Source of the DNA: Thermithiobacillus tepidarius DSM 3134
GTDB lineage: Bacteria > Pseudomonadota > Gammaproteobacteria > Acidithiobacillales > Thermithiobacillaceae
Length of the DNA stretch: 64,000 bases
Direction: 5' to 3'
Assembly (NCBI RefSeq): GCF_000423825.1
Contig: NZ_AUIS01000010.1
Span: 1 to 64,000 of the forward strand
This document shows positions 54,978 to 62,174 of the stretch, piece after piece. The position numbers and the translations under genes are program-made. Under the pieces are notes generated by a model. That model made no database searches, was not told the DNA's origin, and saw only the letters and a program-made list of their open reading frames with translations. Each line of letters starts with the position of its first letter. The first letter of the stretch is position 1.

Positions 54978-56468
54978 GTGGCCCGGCCTCCCCTTTCCCT
55001 GCGCGACCTCACCCGCTCCCAGATCGCCATCGTGCTGCTGGCAGGCATCCTGGCCTTGGCGATCAACGGCTTCTTTCTGCTGAGGAGCTACGAGCAGGAA
55101 GAGTCGCGCATCCTCCAGAGCCAGGCGGTACAGCTGGCGCAGGGCATCGCCGCCACCGTGGACTCCTTCTCCATGGTCAGCCGGGCACTGGCCCGGGATC
55201 CGGAAATCCAGGACCTCCTGCTGCGCAAGGAGGAATACCGCATCAAGGAGGTGCTGGATACCCGCCGTCAGCACATGCCGCGCACCCTGAGCCTGGCGCT
55301 GGTGGACACCGGCGGCAGAATCTACGAATCGCGCGATTTCCCCCTGGGCCCCATCTGCCGGCAGCGGCTGCATTATCTGATCGCCAATCTCAATCGCGCG
55401 CCCGACCTGCCGGTCAACGATCCGGCCGACCCCACGCGCGGGCAGGTGGGCACTCTGACGCCGGTACGCGCCCCCGACGGCGACCAGATCATCGGCTACG
55501 TCTTCATCAGCTTCCGCTTCAGCTCCCTGCGCGAGGGCTTCGAGAACTTCTCCTCGCCGGACATGCATTTTCGCATCCGCGACCGTCGGGGGCAGATCAT
55601 TTACATCAGCACCCCGCAGCCGCCGGGGGGCACTTGGCTCCAAAGCGACTGGATCCAGATCCCGCACACGCCCTGGGCATTGCAGACGGATGCCCGGGGC
55701 TATGAGTTCGGCAAGATCATGCTGGTGCTGGCGGCGGTGAATCTCGCCGTCGCCGCCCTGGTCATCCTGGCCTTCGCCCTGATCCAGCGGCGCCTGCAGC
55801 GGGTGGTGCAGGCGGAGCTGGGCCAGTTGCACGAAACCCTGGCGGCCATTCACCAGGGGCAGACCACGCTGCCGGACCTCCAGCCCGGTCTGGCTGACAC
55901 CGCCAACCTCTGGGAAGACATCGGCGAACTGGCCCAGGACATCCACCAGCAGCAGAAGCAGCTTGAGCAGCTCAGCTTGAGCGACTCCCTGACCGGCCTG
56001 GCCAACCGCCGGCACTTCGAGATGGAACTGGAGCGCACCCTGTCCCTGGCCAAGCGCGGCATCCATGTCACCCTGGCGCTCATCGACCTGGATCACTTCA
56101 AGACCGTCAACGACAATGCCGGCCACTTGGCCGGCGACGCGGCCCTGCGGCTCTTCGCCGATACCCTGCGCCAGCACACCCGCTCCTCCGATTTCTGCGC
56201 CCGTCTCGGCGGCGACGAATTCGCCGTGCTCTGCATCAGTCTGCCCGAGGCGCAGCAGCAGGAAGCATTCAGCCGCTTTGCCACGGATTTCCATGCCCGC
56301 CTGCAGACCCACACCGCCTTGCGCGGTTACGGCCTGAGCATGAGCGCCGGGGTGATCTCCATCGATCCCATGCGCGATCAGATCCCGGCCGACTGCCTGC
56401 GCCGCGCCGACGCGGCCCTCTACGCCGCCAAGACCCAGGGACGCAATAGAGTTGTCCTCGGCAATTAG
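54978..56468 (+). CDS. Diguanylate cyclase with extracytoplasmic sensor
   Basis: The 496-residue protein has an N-terminal membrane helix (IAIVLLAGILALAINGFFLL), a periplasmic sensor of about 190 residues of the dCache type, and a second helix near LVLAAVNLAVAALVILAFALI. A coiled HAMP-like linker leads to a GGDEF domain. The active-site motif is RLGGDEFAVL and an I-site RSSD lies five residues before it, so product inhibition is likely. It makes cyclic di-GMP, the messenger removed by the RpfG-type HD-GYP protein. It starts at GTG 54978, three bases after the rRNA methyltransferase gene. Confidence 0.9.
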   Translation: MARPPLSLRDLTRSQIAIVLLAGILALAINGFFLLRSYEQEESRILQSQAVQLAQGIAATVDSFSMVSRALARDPEIQDLLLRKEEYRIKEVLDTRRQHMPRTLSLALVDTGGRIYESRDFPLGPICRQRLHYLIANLNRAPDLPVNDPADPTRGQVGTLTPVRAPDGDQIIGYVFISFRFSSLREGFENFSSPDMHFRIRDRRGQIIYISTPQPPGGTWLQSDWIQIPHTPWALQTDARGYEFGKIMLVLAAVNLAVAALVILAFALIQRRLQRVVQAELGQLHETLAAIHQGQTTLPDLQPGLADTANLWEDIGELAQDIHQQQKQLEQLSLSDSLTGLANRRHFEMELERTLSLAKRGIHVTLALIDLDHFKTVNDNAGHLAGDAALRLFADTLRQHTRSSDFCARLGGDEFAVLCISLPEAQQQEAFSRFATDFHARLQTHTALRGYGLSMSAGVISIDPMRDQIPADCLRRADAALYAAKTQGRNRVVLGN

Positions 56469-56544
56469 TGTAAGATAATCGCCCCTGTTCATCGGCCCGC
56501 CTCCGCAGCCGCGGACGGATAGGCCATGCATCCGGAGAATTTCC

Positions 56545-57168
56545 ATGCGCCGGCGGTTGATGCTTGCGGCTTTTTTCGTGCTGGGCCCGCTGGCCTTGGC
56601 CCGGATCGCGGCGTGCTCCTCGCCGGCGCCCACCCCTTCTTCTCACGACAAGGAGCAATCCATGGCCCATCCCCAAGTGGCACTGCACACCAATTACGGC
56701 AAGATCGTGCTGGAACTCGACGCGGACAAGGCGCCCAAGACCGTCGCCAATTTTCTCGAATACGTGCGCAACGGCCATTACAACGGGACCATCTTCCACC
56801 GGGTCATCGACGGCTTCATGATCCAGGGCGGCGGCTTCGACGCGGACATGCAGCAGAAGTCCACCGGCGCCCCCATCGAAAACGAAGCCGACAACGGCCT
56901 CAAGAACGCCCGCGGCACCATCGCCATGGCCCGCACCAACGACCCCCACTCGGCCACCGCCCAGTTCTTCATCAACGTGGCCGACAACGATTTCCTGAAC
57001 CACAGCGGCAAGAACCCGCAGGGCTGGGGCTATGCCGTCTTCGGCAAGGTGGTCCAGGGCATGGATGTGGTGGACAAGATCAAGGACGTGCGCACCGGCA
57101 ACCAAGGTTTCCACCAGAACGTGCCCACCGAACCGGTGATCATCGAGAGCGCCGAGGAAATCAAATAG
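56545..57168 (+). CDS. ppiB: Cyclophilin-type peptidyl-prolyl isomerase, with two possible starts
   Basis: The cyclophilin domain starts at [20 protein letters not shown] (ATG 56662, AAGGAG upstream, 168 residues, matching cytoplasmic PpiB). It has [16 protein letters not shown] and [17 protein letters not shown], with the catalytic Arg and the Gln-Phe pair. An earlier in-frame ATG at 56545 has GGAG upstream and would add 39 residues that read like a signal peptide with a possible lipobox (LARIAAC). The gene may produce both a cytoplasmic and an exported form. I give the long coordinates and note that the short start is the best-supported one. Confidence 0.85.
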   Translation: MRRRLMLAAFFVLGPLALARIAACSSPAPTPSSHDKEQSMAHPQVALHTNYGKIVLELDADKAPKTVANFLEYVRNGHYNGTIFHRVIDGFMIQGGGFDADMQQKSTGAPIENEADNGLKNARGTIAMARTNDPHSATAQFFINVADNDFLNHSGKNPQGWGYAVFGKVVQGMDVVDKIKDVRTGNQGFHQNVPTEPVIIESAEEIK

Positions 57169-57182
57169 CAGGATCGCAGCGA

Positions 57183-57202
57183 GGGGCGGCCAACGCCGCC
57201 CC
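57183..57202 (+). other. Hairpin just before lpxH
   Basis: GGGGCGGC and GCCGCCCC pair with a 4-base loop, ending two bases before the lpxH ATG. There is no U-tract, so a terminator is unlikely. The stem may hide or expose the ribosome-binding region of lpxH, which otherwise shows no clear Shine-Dalgarno. Confidence 0.35.
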
Positions 57203-57204
57203 CG

Positions 57205-57987
57205 ATGCCAGCCAAGATGACCGTCACCGGCCCCATTCTCTTCATCTCCGACCTCCATCTCAGCGCCACCCGACCGCAGATGGTCCAGCTCTTTCTCCGC
57301 TTTCTGGAGGAACGGGCGGCCCAGGCGGCGGCCCTGTACATCCTGGGGGATTTCTTCGAATACTGGGTGGGCCGGGGTGCCGAACAGGAGCCGGCCCACG
57401 GGGAGATCATCGATGTCTTGCGCGCCCTCACCGGGCGCGGCGTACCGGTGTGGATCATGGGCGGCAACCGCGACTTCATGCTGGGCGCCGATTTCGCCCG
57501 CCGCAGCGGCGCCCGCATCCTGCCCGACCCGAGCGTGATCATCCTGGACGGCCAGCCGGCGCTGCTGACCCACGGCGACCGCCTGTGCACCGATGACGTC
57601 GCCTACCAGCGCTTCCGCCGCGTCATCCAGCATCCCCTCACCCGCGCCACCCTGGGCCGGCTGCCCTATGCCTGGCGCACCCGCCTGGCCGGCAATCTGC
57701 GCAACGCCAGCCACAATGCCATGCAGCACAAGGCGCCGGTCATCATGGACGTCAACCCGGATGCCGTGCTCGCCGCCTGCCGGGGCGATCCCCCTTACCC
57801 CTCGGCCCCGCACGGCCAGCCCTATCCCCTCCTCATCCACGGCCACACCCACCGCCCCGCCGTGCACCACTACACCATCGACGGCCATGCCTGCCGGCGC
57901 ATCGTGCTGGGCGACTGGTACGAGACCGGCAGCGTGCTGTGCTGTGAGGGCGGCGAGTGCCGATTGGAACGCTTCGGGGTGGCGTAA
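57205..57987 (+). CDS. lpxH: UDP-2,3-diacylglucosamine diphosphatase LpxH
   Basis: LpxH cleaves UDP-2,3-diacylglucosamine to lipid X in lipid A synthesis. The 260-residue calcineurin-like enzyme has the metal motifs FISDLHLS, ILGDFFEYWVG, GGNRDFMLG, LTHGDRLCTDD and HGHTHRPA. It is full length. An alternative start is the ATG 12 bases downstream (57217). It follows ppiB closely, the usual neighbour. It converges with the acylphosphatase gene. Confidence 0.93.
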   Translation: MPAKMTVTGPILFISDLHLSATRPQMVQLFLRFLEERAAQAAALYILGDFFEYWVGRGAEQEPAHGEIIDVLRALTGRGVPVWIMGGNRDFMLGADFARRSGARILPDPSVIILDGQPALLTHGDRLCTDDVAYQRFRRVIQHPLTRATLGRLPYAWRTRLAGNLRNASHNAMQHKAPVIMDVNPDAVLAACRGDPPYPSAPHGQPYPLLIHGHTHRPAVHHYTIDGHACRRIVLGDWYETGSVLCCEGGECRLERFGVA

Positions 57988-58099
57988 CGGCTGGTCAGCA
58001 GCCGAGATCTTCAGGGAGTGGAGGGAACAGGTGAGGGACAGCGGGCGCAAGCCGCTCCTTGCCTGCCAGGCTTGAGCTGGGCCAGTTCCACCCCACCTG

Positions 58100-58378
58100 C
58101 TACACCGTTTCTTGCACCTCGAATCCCGCCATCCCCCGCGGCGACTCCCACCGTACCCGGCACTCCCGCACCTCCGCCAGCGGCGGCCCCCGGCGCAGCC
58201 AGTCCAGAAGCGCCTGCAAGGCCGCCCCGTCGCCCTCGGCCCAGACTTCCACCGTGCCGTCGCGCCGGTTGCGCACCCAGCCGGCCAGCCCCAGTTCCGC
58301 CGCCCGCCGCCGGGCATGGGCGCGGAAGGCCACGCCCTGCACCCGTCCCGCCACGATCACCGAGCACGCCTGCGCCAT
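58100..58378 (-). CDS. acyP: Acylphosphatase
   Basis: The 92-residue enzyme has the acylphosphatase signature VIVAGRVQGVAFRAHARRRA (catalytic Arg in VQGVAFR) and GWVRNRRDGTVEVWAEG with the Asn. It hydrolyses acyl phosphates such as acetyl phosphate. It is the last gene in a minus-strand group with the adaptor and TolC genes, nine bases after the adaptor stop. Confidence 0.92.
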   Translation of the reverse strand: MAQACSVIVAGRVQGVAFRAHARRRAAELGLAGWVRNRRDGTVEVWAEGDGAALQALLDWLRRGPPLAEVRECRVRWESPRGMAGFEVQETV

Positions 58379-58387
58379 GGCCGCCTC

Positions 58388-59185
58388 CTAGGGTTGCTCT
58401 GCCGCCGCGTCCTCCGTCTTTCCTTCGACCTTTTTGCCGTCCGCCTGATCCGCGGCATCGGGCAGGATCACCGTGGCCTGCATGCCCGGGCGCAGACTGC
58501 GCCCATCATGGAGCACCTGCAGCACCAGGAACTGGCGGTCGGGCCGGGAGGCGACCGGCTGGACCTGGATGAGCACGGCATCAAAGCGGCGCCCGCCCGC
58601 GCGCACCGGCAGCTTGTCGCCGACGCGCAGCGCCGGCCCGGCGGGCACTTCCACGCTCAAGCGCAGGCTGCGCCCGTCCGGGGCCAGCAGGAACAGCCGG
58701 GGCGCGTTGAGGCGCGCCACCACGGTCTGGCCGGTGCTGACGTAGCTGCGCTGCACCCGGCCCGAAAAGGGCGCACGGATCTCCGTCAGGGCCAAGTCCA
58801 CCTGCGCCGCCTGCCACTGGGCCTGGCTCTGATCGTAGTCGCGCTGCGCCACTTCCAGATCGCGATCGGCAATGACGCCGCGCTCGTAGAGAATGCGCAT
58901 GCGCTCCAGCTGTCGCTTGGCATCCTCGGCGCGGGCAGCGGCATCGCGCACGCGGGCCTGGGCCGTGCGCGCATCCAGGCGCGCCAGCACCTTGCCGGCC
59001 TGCACCCGCTCGCCGGCACGCGCCTGCACCGCAACCACTTCGCCCGAAACCTGGGCGGACAGCAGGGTCTGGGCATTGCCGCGCAGGCTGCCGCTGTAGT
59101 CCGCGGCCGATGCCGCGCCCGCGCTGGTCAGAAGCAGGAGGGCCAGCAGACGGCCCGGAGTCGGATGGCTATTTCTCTTGTGCAT
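58388..59185 (-). CDS. Efflux periplasmic adaptor (HlyD/RND-MFP-like)
   Basis: The 265-residue protein has a signal peptide ending in ASAAD and a biotinyl-lipoyl-like strand VVAVQARAGERVQAGKVLARLD. An alpha-hairpin of about 70 residues follows (RVRDAAARAEDAKRQLERMR), then EIRAPFSGRVQRSYVSTGQTV and a beta-barrel. It is shorter than the usual 350-400 residues of this family. The upstream gene encodes TolC, but no inner-membrane pump lies in the window, so the partner transporter is elsewhere or the adaptor serves another system. Confidence 0.85.
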   Translation of the reverse strand: MHKRNSHPTPGRLLALLLLTSAGAASAADYSGSLRGNAQTLLSAQVSGEVVAVQARAGERVQAGKVLARLDARTAQARVRDAAARAEDAKRQLERMRILYERGVIADRDLEVAQRDYDQSQAQWQAAQVDLALTEIRAPFSGRVQRSYVSTGQTVVARLNAPRLFLLAPDGRSLRLSVEVPAGPALRVGDKLPVRAGGRRFDAVLIQVQPVASRPDRQFLVLQVLHDGRSLRPGMQATVILPDAADQADGKKVEGKTEDAAAEQP

Positions 59186-60557
59186 CGGCGGATTCCTTCG
59201 GGGAAGCGGGGACGGCCGGCGCGTCCAGGCGCACCGGCTGTCCCAGCAGGGCGTCGAGACGGGCCAGGCTCAGGGTGAGCTGGTACTGCACCTGGGCGTT
59301 GAACAGCTCGGCGTCGGTGTAATCTACCATCGAGTTGCCCAGATCCGACTGCAGCTCCAGCTCGTAGAGCGAGCGGCCCAGGTCCAGGGATTTGCTGCGG
59401 TAGCGCAGGCGCGTCTCCGCCTCGCGCAGGCGTTCGGTCAAGGTCTGGATCTCCGCGACCGTGTCCATCAGCACCTCGCGCAGGCGCAGACGGCGCTCGC
59501 CGAGCAACGCCTTGCTCTGCTGCAGCCGCGCCAGGGCCTTGCTCCGCAGCCCGCCCTGGGCGCCGCCCTGGTACAAGGGCCAGTCGAGGGCCAGCCCCAG
59601 ATACCAGCGGTCGCGGGTGACGAACTTGCGGGTGTAGTAGTTGGCCCGCGCCTCGGCGTCGAGGGTCGGCAGATAATTGGCCCGCGCCCCCCTGTAGTCC
59701 GCCTCGGCGGCGGCCAGTTCCGCCTGCGCCGCGCGCAGGGCCGGGTTCTTGGCCAGCGCCGCCTGATAAATCTCCTCGAACTCGCCCAGCTCGCGCGGCC
59801 CCGGCAAGGTCTTGGGCGGCAGCAGTTGCGAGGGGATTTCCCCCTCCACGCCGAGGGCGGTGGCCAAGCGCAGGCGGGCTTGGCGCTGCTGATGCTGGGT
59901 TTCGATGAAACGGCTGCGCAGGGTGCGGAAGGTGTCTTCCAGGCGCGCCAGCTCCAGCTCGGAGATCTGTCCCACTTCCTTGCGGTCGCGGCCGTCGCGG
60001 AAACGCACGAAGGCCACCGCCATGGCCTCGTTGGCCACGTCGTGGCGGCGGTCCGCCAGCAGCACGTCGAAGAAGCGCGCCATCACCTCGATGCGGCGCT
60101 GGTTGCGCACATCCGTCAGTTCGACCTGCCGCGCCGTCAGGCGCGCCTTGGCAGCGTCCAACCCCTCGCTGCTGCGGCCGAAATCATAGAGGCGCTGGCG
60201 CAGGAGCAGGCTGGCGCGGTGATCGTCCACCCAGCCGGATTCGTCGCCGTTGACCACCAGGCTCGACTGGGCGGCGGTGGTGATGGGCTCCACCCAGGCG
60301 AGCCGCCCTTCCGCGCGCAGGTCCGGCAACAGGGGACTGCGGGCGATGCGCCGGTCGGCCTCGCTTTCCGCCAAGCGCGCTTCGGCCGCCGCGATGTAGG
60401 GATTGCCCTGGTCGGCCAGGCGCAGGCATTCCTCCAGCGTCAGCGGCTCCGGCAACCGGGCAGCCTGCGCCCCGGGTGCCGACAGGAGCAAGGCCAGCAC
60501 CCCGCACAAGGACAGCCGGCGTGCCCGCCGGCGCGCCATGCTCGAAAGGCCGCGCAT
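59169..60557 (-). CDS. TolC-family outer-membrane factor
   Basis: The 462-residue protein has a signal peptide ending in PGAQA. The TolC repeats LTLEECLRLADQGNPYIAAAEA and PALRAAQAELAAAEADYRGARANYLPTLDAEA lie about 200 residues apart. Long helical stretches between form the trimeric tunnel. It overlaps the adaptor gene by 17 bases and starts one base after the upstream thioredoxin-fold gene, so all three are co-translated. There is no strong Shine-Dalgarno at 60557, fitting coupling. Confidence 0.88.
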   Translation of the reverse strand: MRGLSSMARRRARRLSLCGVLALLLSAPGAQAARLPEPLTLEECLRLADQGNPYIAAAEARLAESEADRRIARSPLLPDLRAEGRLAWVEPITTAAQSSLVVNGDESGWVDDHRASLLLRQRLYDFGRSSEGLDAAKARLTARQVELTDVRNQRRIEVMARFFDVLLADRRHDVANEAMAVAFVRFRDGRDRKEVGQISELELARLEDTFRTLRSRFIETQHQQRQARLRLATALGVEGEIPSQLLPPKTLPGPRELGEFEEIYQAALAKNPALRAAQAELAAAEADYRGARANYLPTLDAEARANYYTRKFVTRDRWYLGLALDWPLYQGGAQGGLRSKALARLQQSKALLGERRLRLREVLMDTVAEIQTLTERLREAETRLRYRSKSLDLGRSLYELELQSDLGNSMVDYTDAELFNAQVQYQLTLSLARLDALLGQPVRLDAPAVPASPKESADAQEK

Positions 60558-60558
60558 C

Positions 60559-61131
60559 TCAGGAAGACTGCGCGCGATTGCGTTTGTAGTTGATGAAGTT
60601 GTCGGTCTTGTAGGCGCCGCTGGCCACGAACTGGCCCAGCAGCATGAAAGTCTGCTGATCGGCGAAGCCGGTGAAGCGGGCCATTTCCTTGCCGTCCGGC
60701 CCGACGAAGACGAAAGTGGGGGTCAGGCGCGCCCGGTGGGCCAGGGCGAACTGACGCTGGGGCATCTCGCGGCCCGCGAAGTCCTTCACCGCCTGGCTGG
60801 CGTAGATGTCCACCTCGAAGATCTTGAAGTTCTTGCGGTAGAAGTCTTGCACCGTCGGCTGGTTCAGCACGGTGGCCTTCATTTTTTCGCAGAAGGGACA
60901 CTCGTCCTGCACGAACATGATCAGCACGCCCTTCTTGCCGGACTTGGCGGCGCTCTGGAGCTCGTCCTGGTAATCGCCGAAGCTTTGCTCGAAAAAGTGG
61001 GCCGAGGGGTTGCGCGGCTGCTCCGCGGCTTTGACGGACAGGCTGGCGAGTGCCATAAAGACGATGAGCAGGAGCAGAAAGGCAAGCCGGTAGGCTGATG
61101 TGGGTTTGATCTCTCGCAGACTGGCACGCAT
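60559..61131 (-). CDS. Exported thioredoxin-fold protein (SoxW-like)
   Basis: The 190-residue product has an N-terminal hydrophobic segment (YRLAFLLLLIVFMALASLSV), so it is membrane-anchored or exported. A thioredoxin fold contains FVQDECPFCEKMKATVL (redox CPFC) and LTPTFVFVGPDG. This resembles SoxW/DsbE-like periplasmic thioredoxins. I chose the ATG at 61131 with AAGGAG upstream. It heads the TolC/adaptor/acylphosphatase unit. Confidence 0.85.
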   Translation of the reverse strand: MRASLREIKPTSAYRLAFLLLLIVFMALASLSVKAAEQPRNPSAHFFEQSFGDYQDELQSAAKSGKKGVLIMFVQDECPFCEKMKATVLNQPTVQDFYRKNFKIFEVDIYASQAVKDFAGREMPQRQFALAHRARLTPTFVFVGPDGKEMARFTGFADQQTFMLLGQFVASGAYKTDNFINYKRNRAQSS

Positions 61132-61200
61132 AGCACTCTCCTTGGGTGTATCTGTTGTTCTGCCCAAGCAAATGCAGAATGCATGCCAGCGGCGGCCCAA

Positions 61201-61232
61201 ACAAAAGGCCCGCTGCCGGGGCAGCGGGCCTT
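61201..61232 (-). terminator. Rho-independent terminator after the TlpA-like gene
   Basis: A 12-base-pair stem (AAGGCCCGCTGC / GCAGCGGGCCTT) with a 4-base loop is followed on the minus strand by TTGT. It separates the TlpA/cytochrome pair from the SoxW-like unit. Confidence 0.9.
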
Positions 61233-61267
61233 GCTCCGGGCCGAAGGACTGTACCGCTTAGCACAGC

Positions 61268-61768
61268 TCAGCGCGTCGCGACTGTCCCTTTGCGCACAAA
61301 CTGCTCGAGCTGCGCGGGCGTCACGATGCCGGCCTGCTGGCCGACGATCTGGCCCTTGCGGTCGATGAAGAAGGTGGTGGGCAGCACGCGCACGCGGCCA
61401 TACTGATTCGCCACGTTGTTGTCGCCGATGACCACCGGATAGTTCACGTCGAACATGCGCACGAACTCCTTGACCTCGTCCGGATCGTCCATGGCCACGC
61501 CGAGCACCACCGCCTTGTCGCCGTAGCGGGTGTAGAAATCGGCCAGATCGGGGATCTCCTTGCGGCAGGGCGGGCACCAGGTGGCCCAGAAGTTGAGCAC
61601 CACCAGCTTGCCCCGGTACTGCTTGAGTTCGATGGGCTTGCCGTCGACCCCGGGCAGCTTGAAGTCCGGGGCGGGTTGCGCCGCCTGGGCCGGGGTGCTC
61701 AGGACGGTGAAGAAAGACAGCAGCAGGACGAGCCAGAGGCCGCGTTCAAAAATAGGCTTATTTCGCAT
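61268..61768 (-). CDS. TlpA/ResA-like thiol-disulfide oxidoreductase
   Basis: The 166-residue protein has a signal anchor (LWLVLLLSFFTVLSTPAQA). A thioredoxin fold follows, with NFWATWCPPCRKEIPDLADF (redox CPPC) and VLPTTFFIDRKG (cis-Pro). Such proteins reduce apocytochrome c or other periplasmic disulfides. It overlaps the cytochrome gene upstream by 11 bases, so the pair is translationally coupled. Confidence 0.9.
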   Translation of the reverse strand: MRNKPIFERGLWLVLLLSFFTVLSTPAQAAQPAPDFKLPGVDGKPIELKQYRGKLVVLNFWATWCPPCRKEIPDLADFYTRYGDKAVVLGVAMDDPDEVKEFVRMFDVNYPVVIGDNNVANQYGRVRVLPTTFFIDRKGQIVGQQAGIVTPAQLEQFVRKGTVATR

Positions 61769-62060
61769 ACTTGTAGTACCTGTTGTTGATGTAGGTGGCC
61801 ACGTTTTCCAGATCCTTCATGCTCAGGGGCTGCTTGAGCGCCCGGTTGCAGTTCTGCTGGGCGAAGATCAGGATGTCCTGCTGGCTCTTGGCGCGCCGGT
61901 CGGGCCGGGTGAAGACCTCGGCGCCGTGGCAGCTGACGCATTGCTGGTTGTAGATCTTCTCGCCGGCCACCGGGTCGCCGGCCAGCTTGGCTTGCGCCAG
62001 GCCGCCCGCGCCGAGCAGCACCGCGCCCGCAAGCGCGCTCAAGACAAAGGATTTACGCAT
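61758..62060 (-). CDS. Small class I cytochrome c, monohaem
   Basis: The 100-residue product has a signal peptide ending in LAQA, haem site CVSCHGAEVF and a C-terminal helix LSMKDLENVATYINNRYY. The expected distal Met ligand is near LKQPLSM. It is probably a soluble or anchored electron carrier in the periplasm. Its coupling to a TlpA-like protein suggests the latter keeps its cysteines reduced. It is divergent from ppk. Confidence 0.9.
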   Translation of the reverse strand: MRKSFVLSALAGAVLLGAGGLAQAKLAGDPVAGEKIYNQQCVSCHGAEVFTRPDRRAKSQQDILIFAQQNCNRALKQPLSMKDLENVATYINNRYYKYAK

Positions 62061-62174
62061 TCATCACTCTCCTGTTCGTACAAACGTCCGAAACACTGTG
62101 TTATTGTTAAGCAAAGTCAGCCCTTGCTGTCCGGCCACATCTATAAACGCTGCAGAAGGCAAACAGTTTAATCG

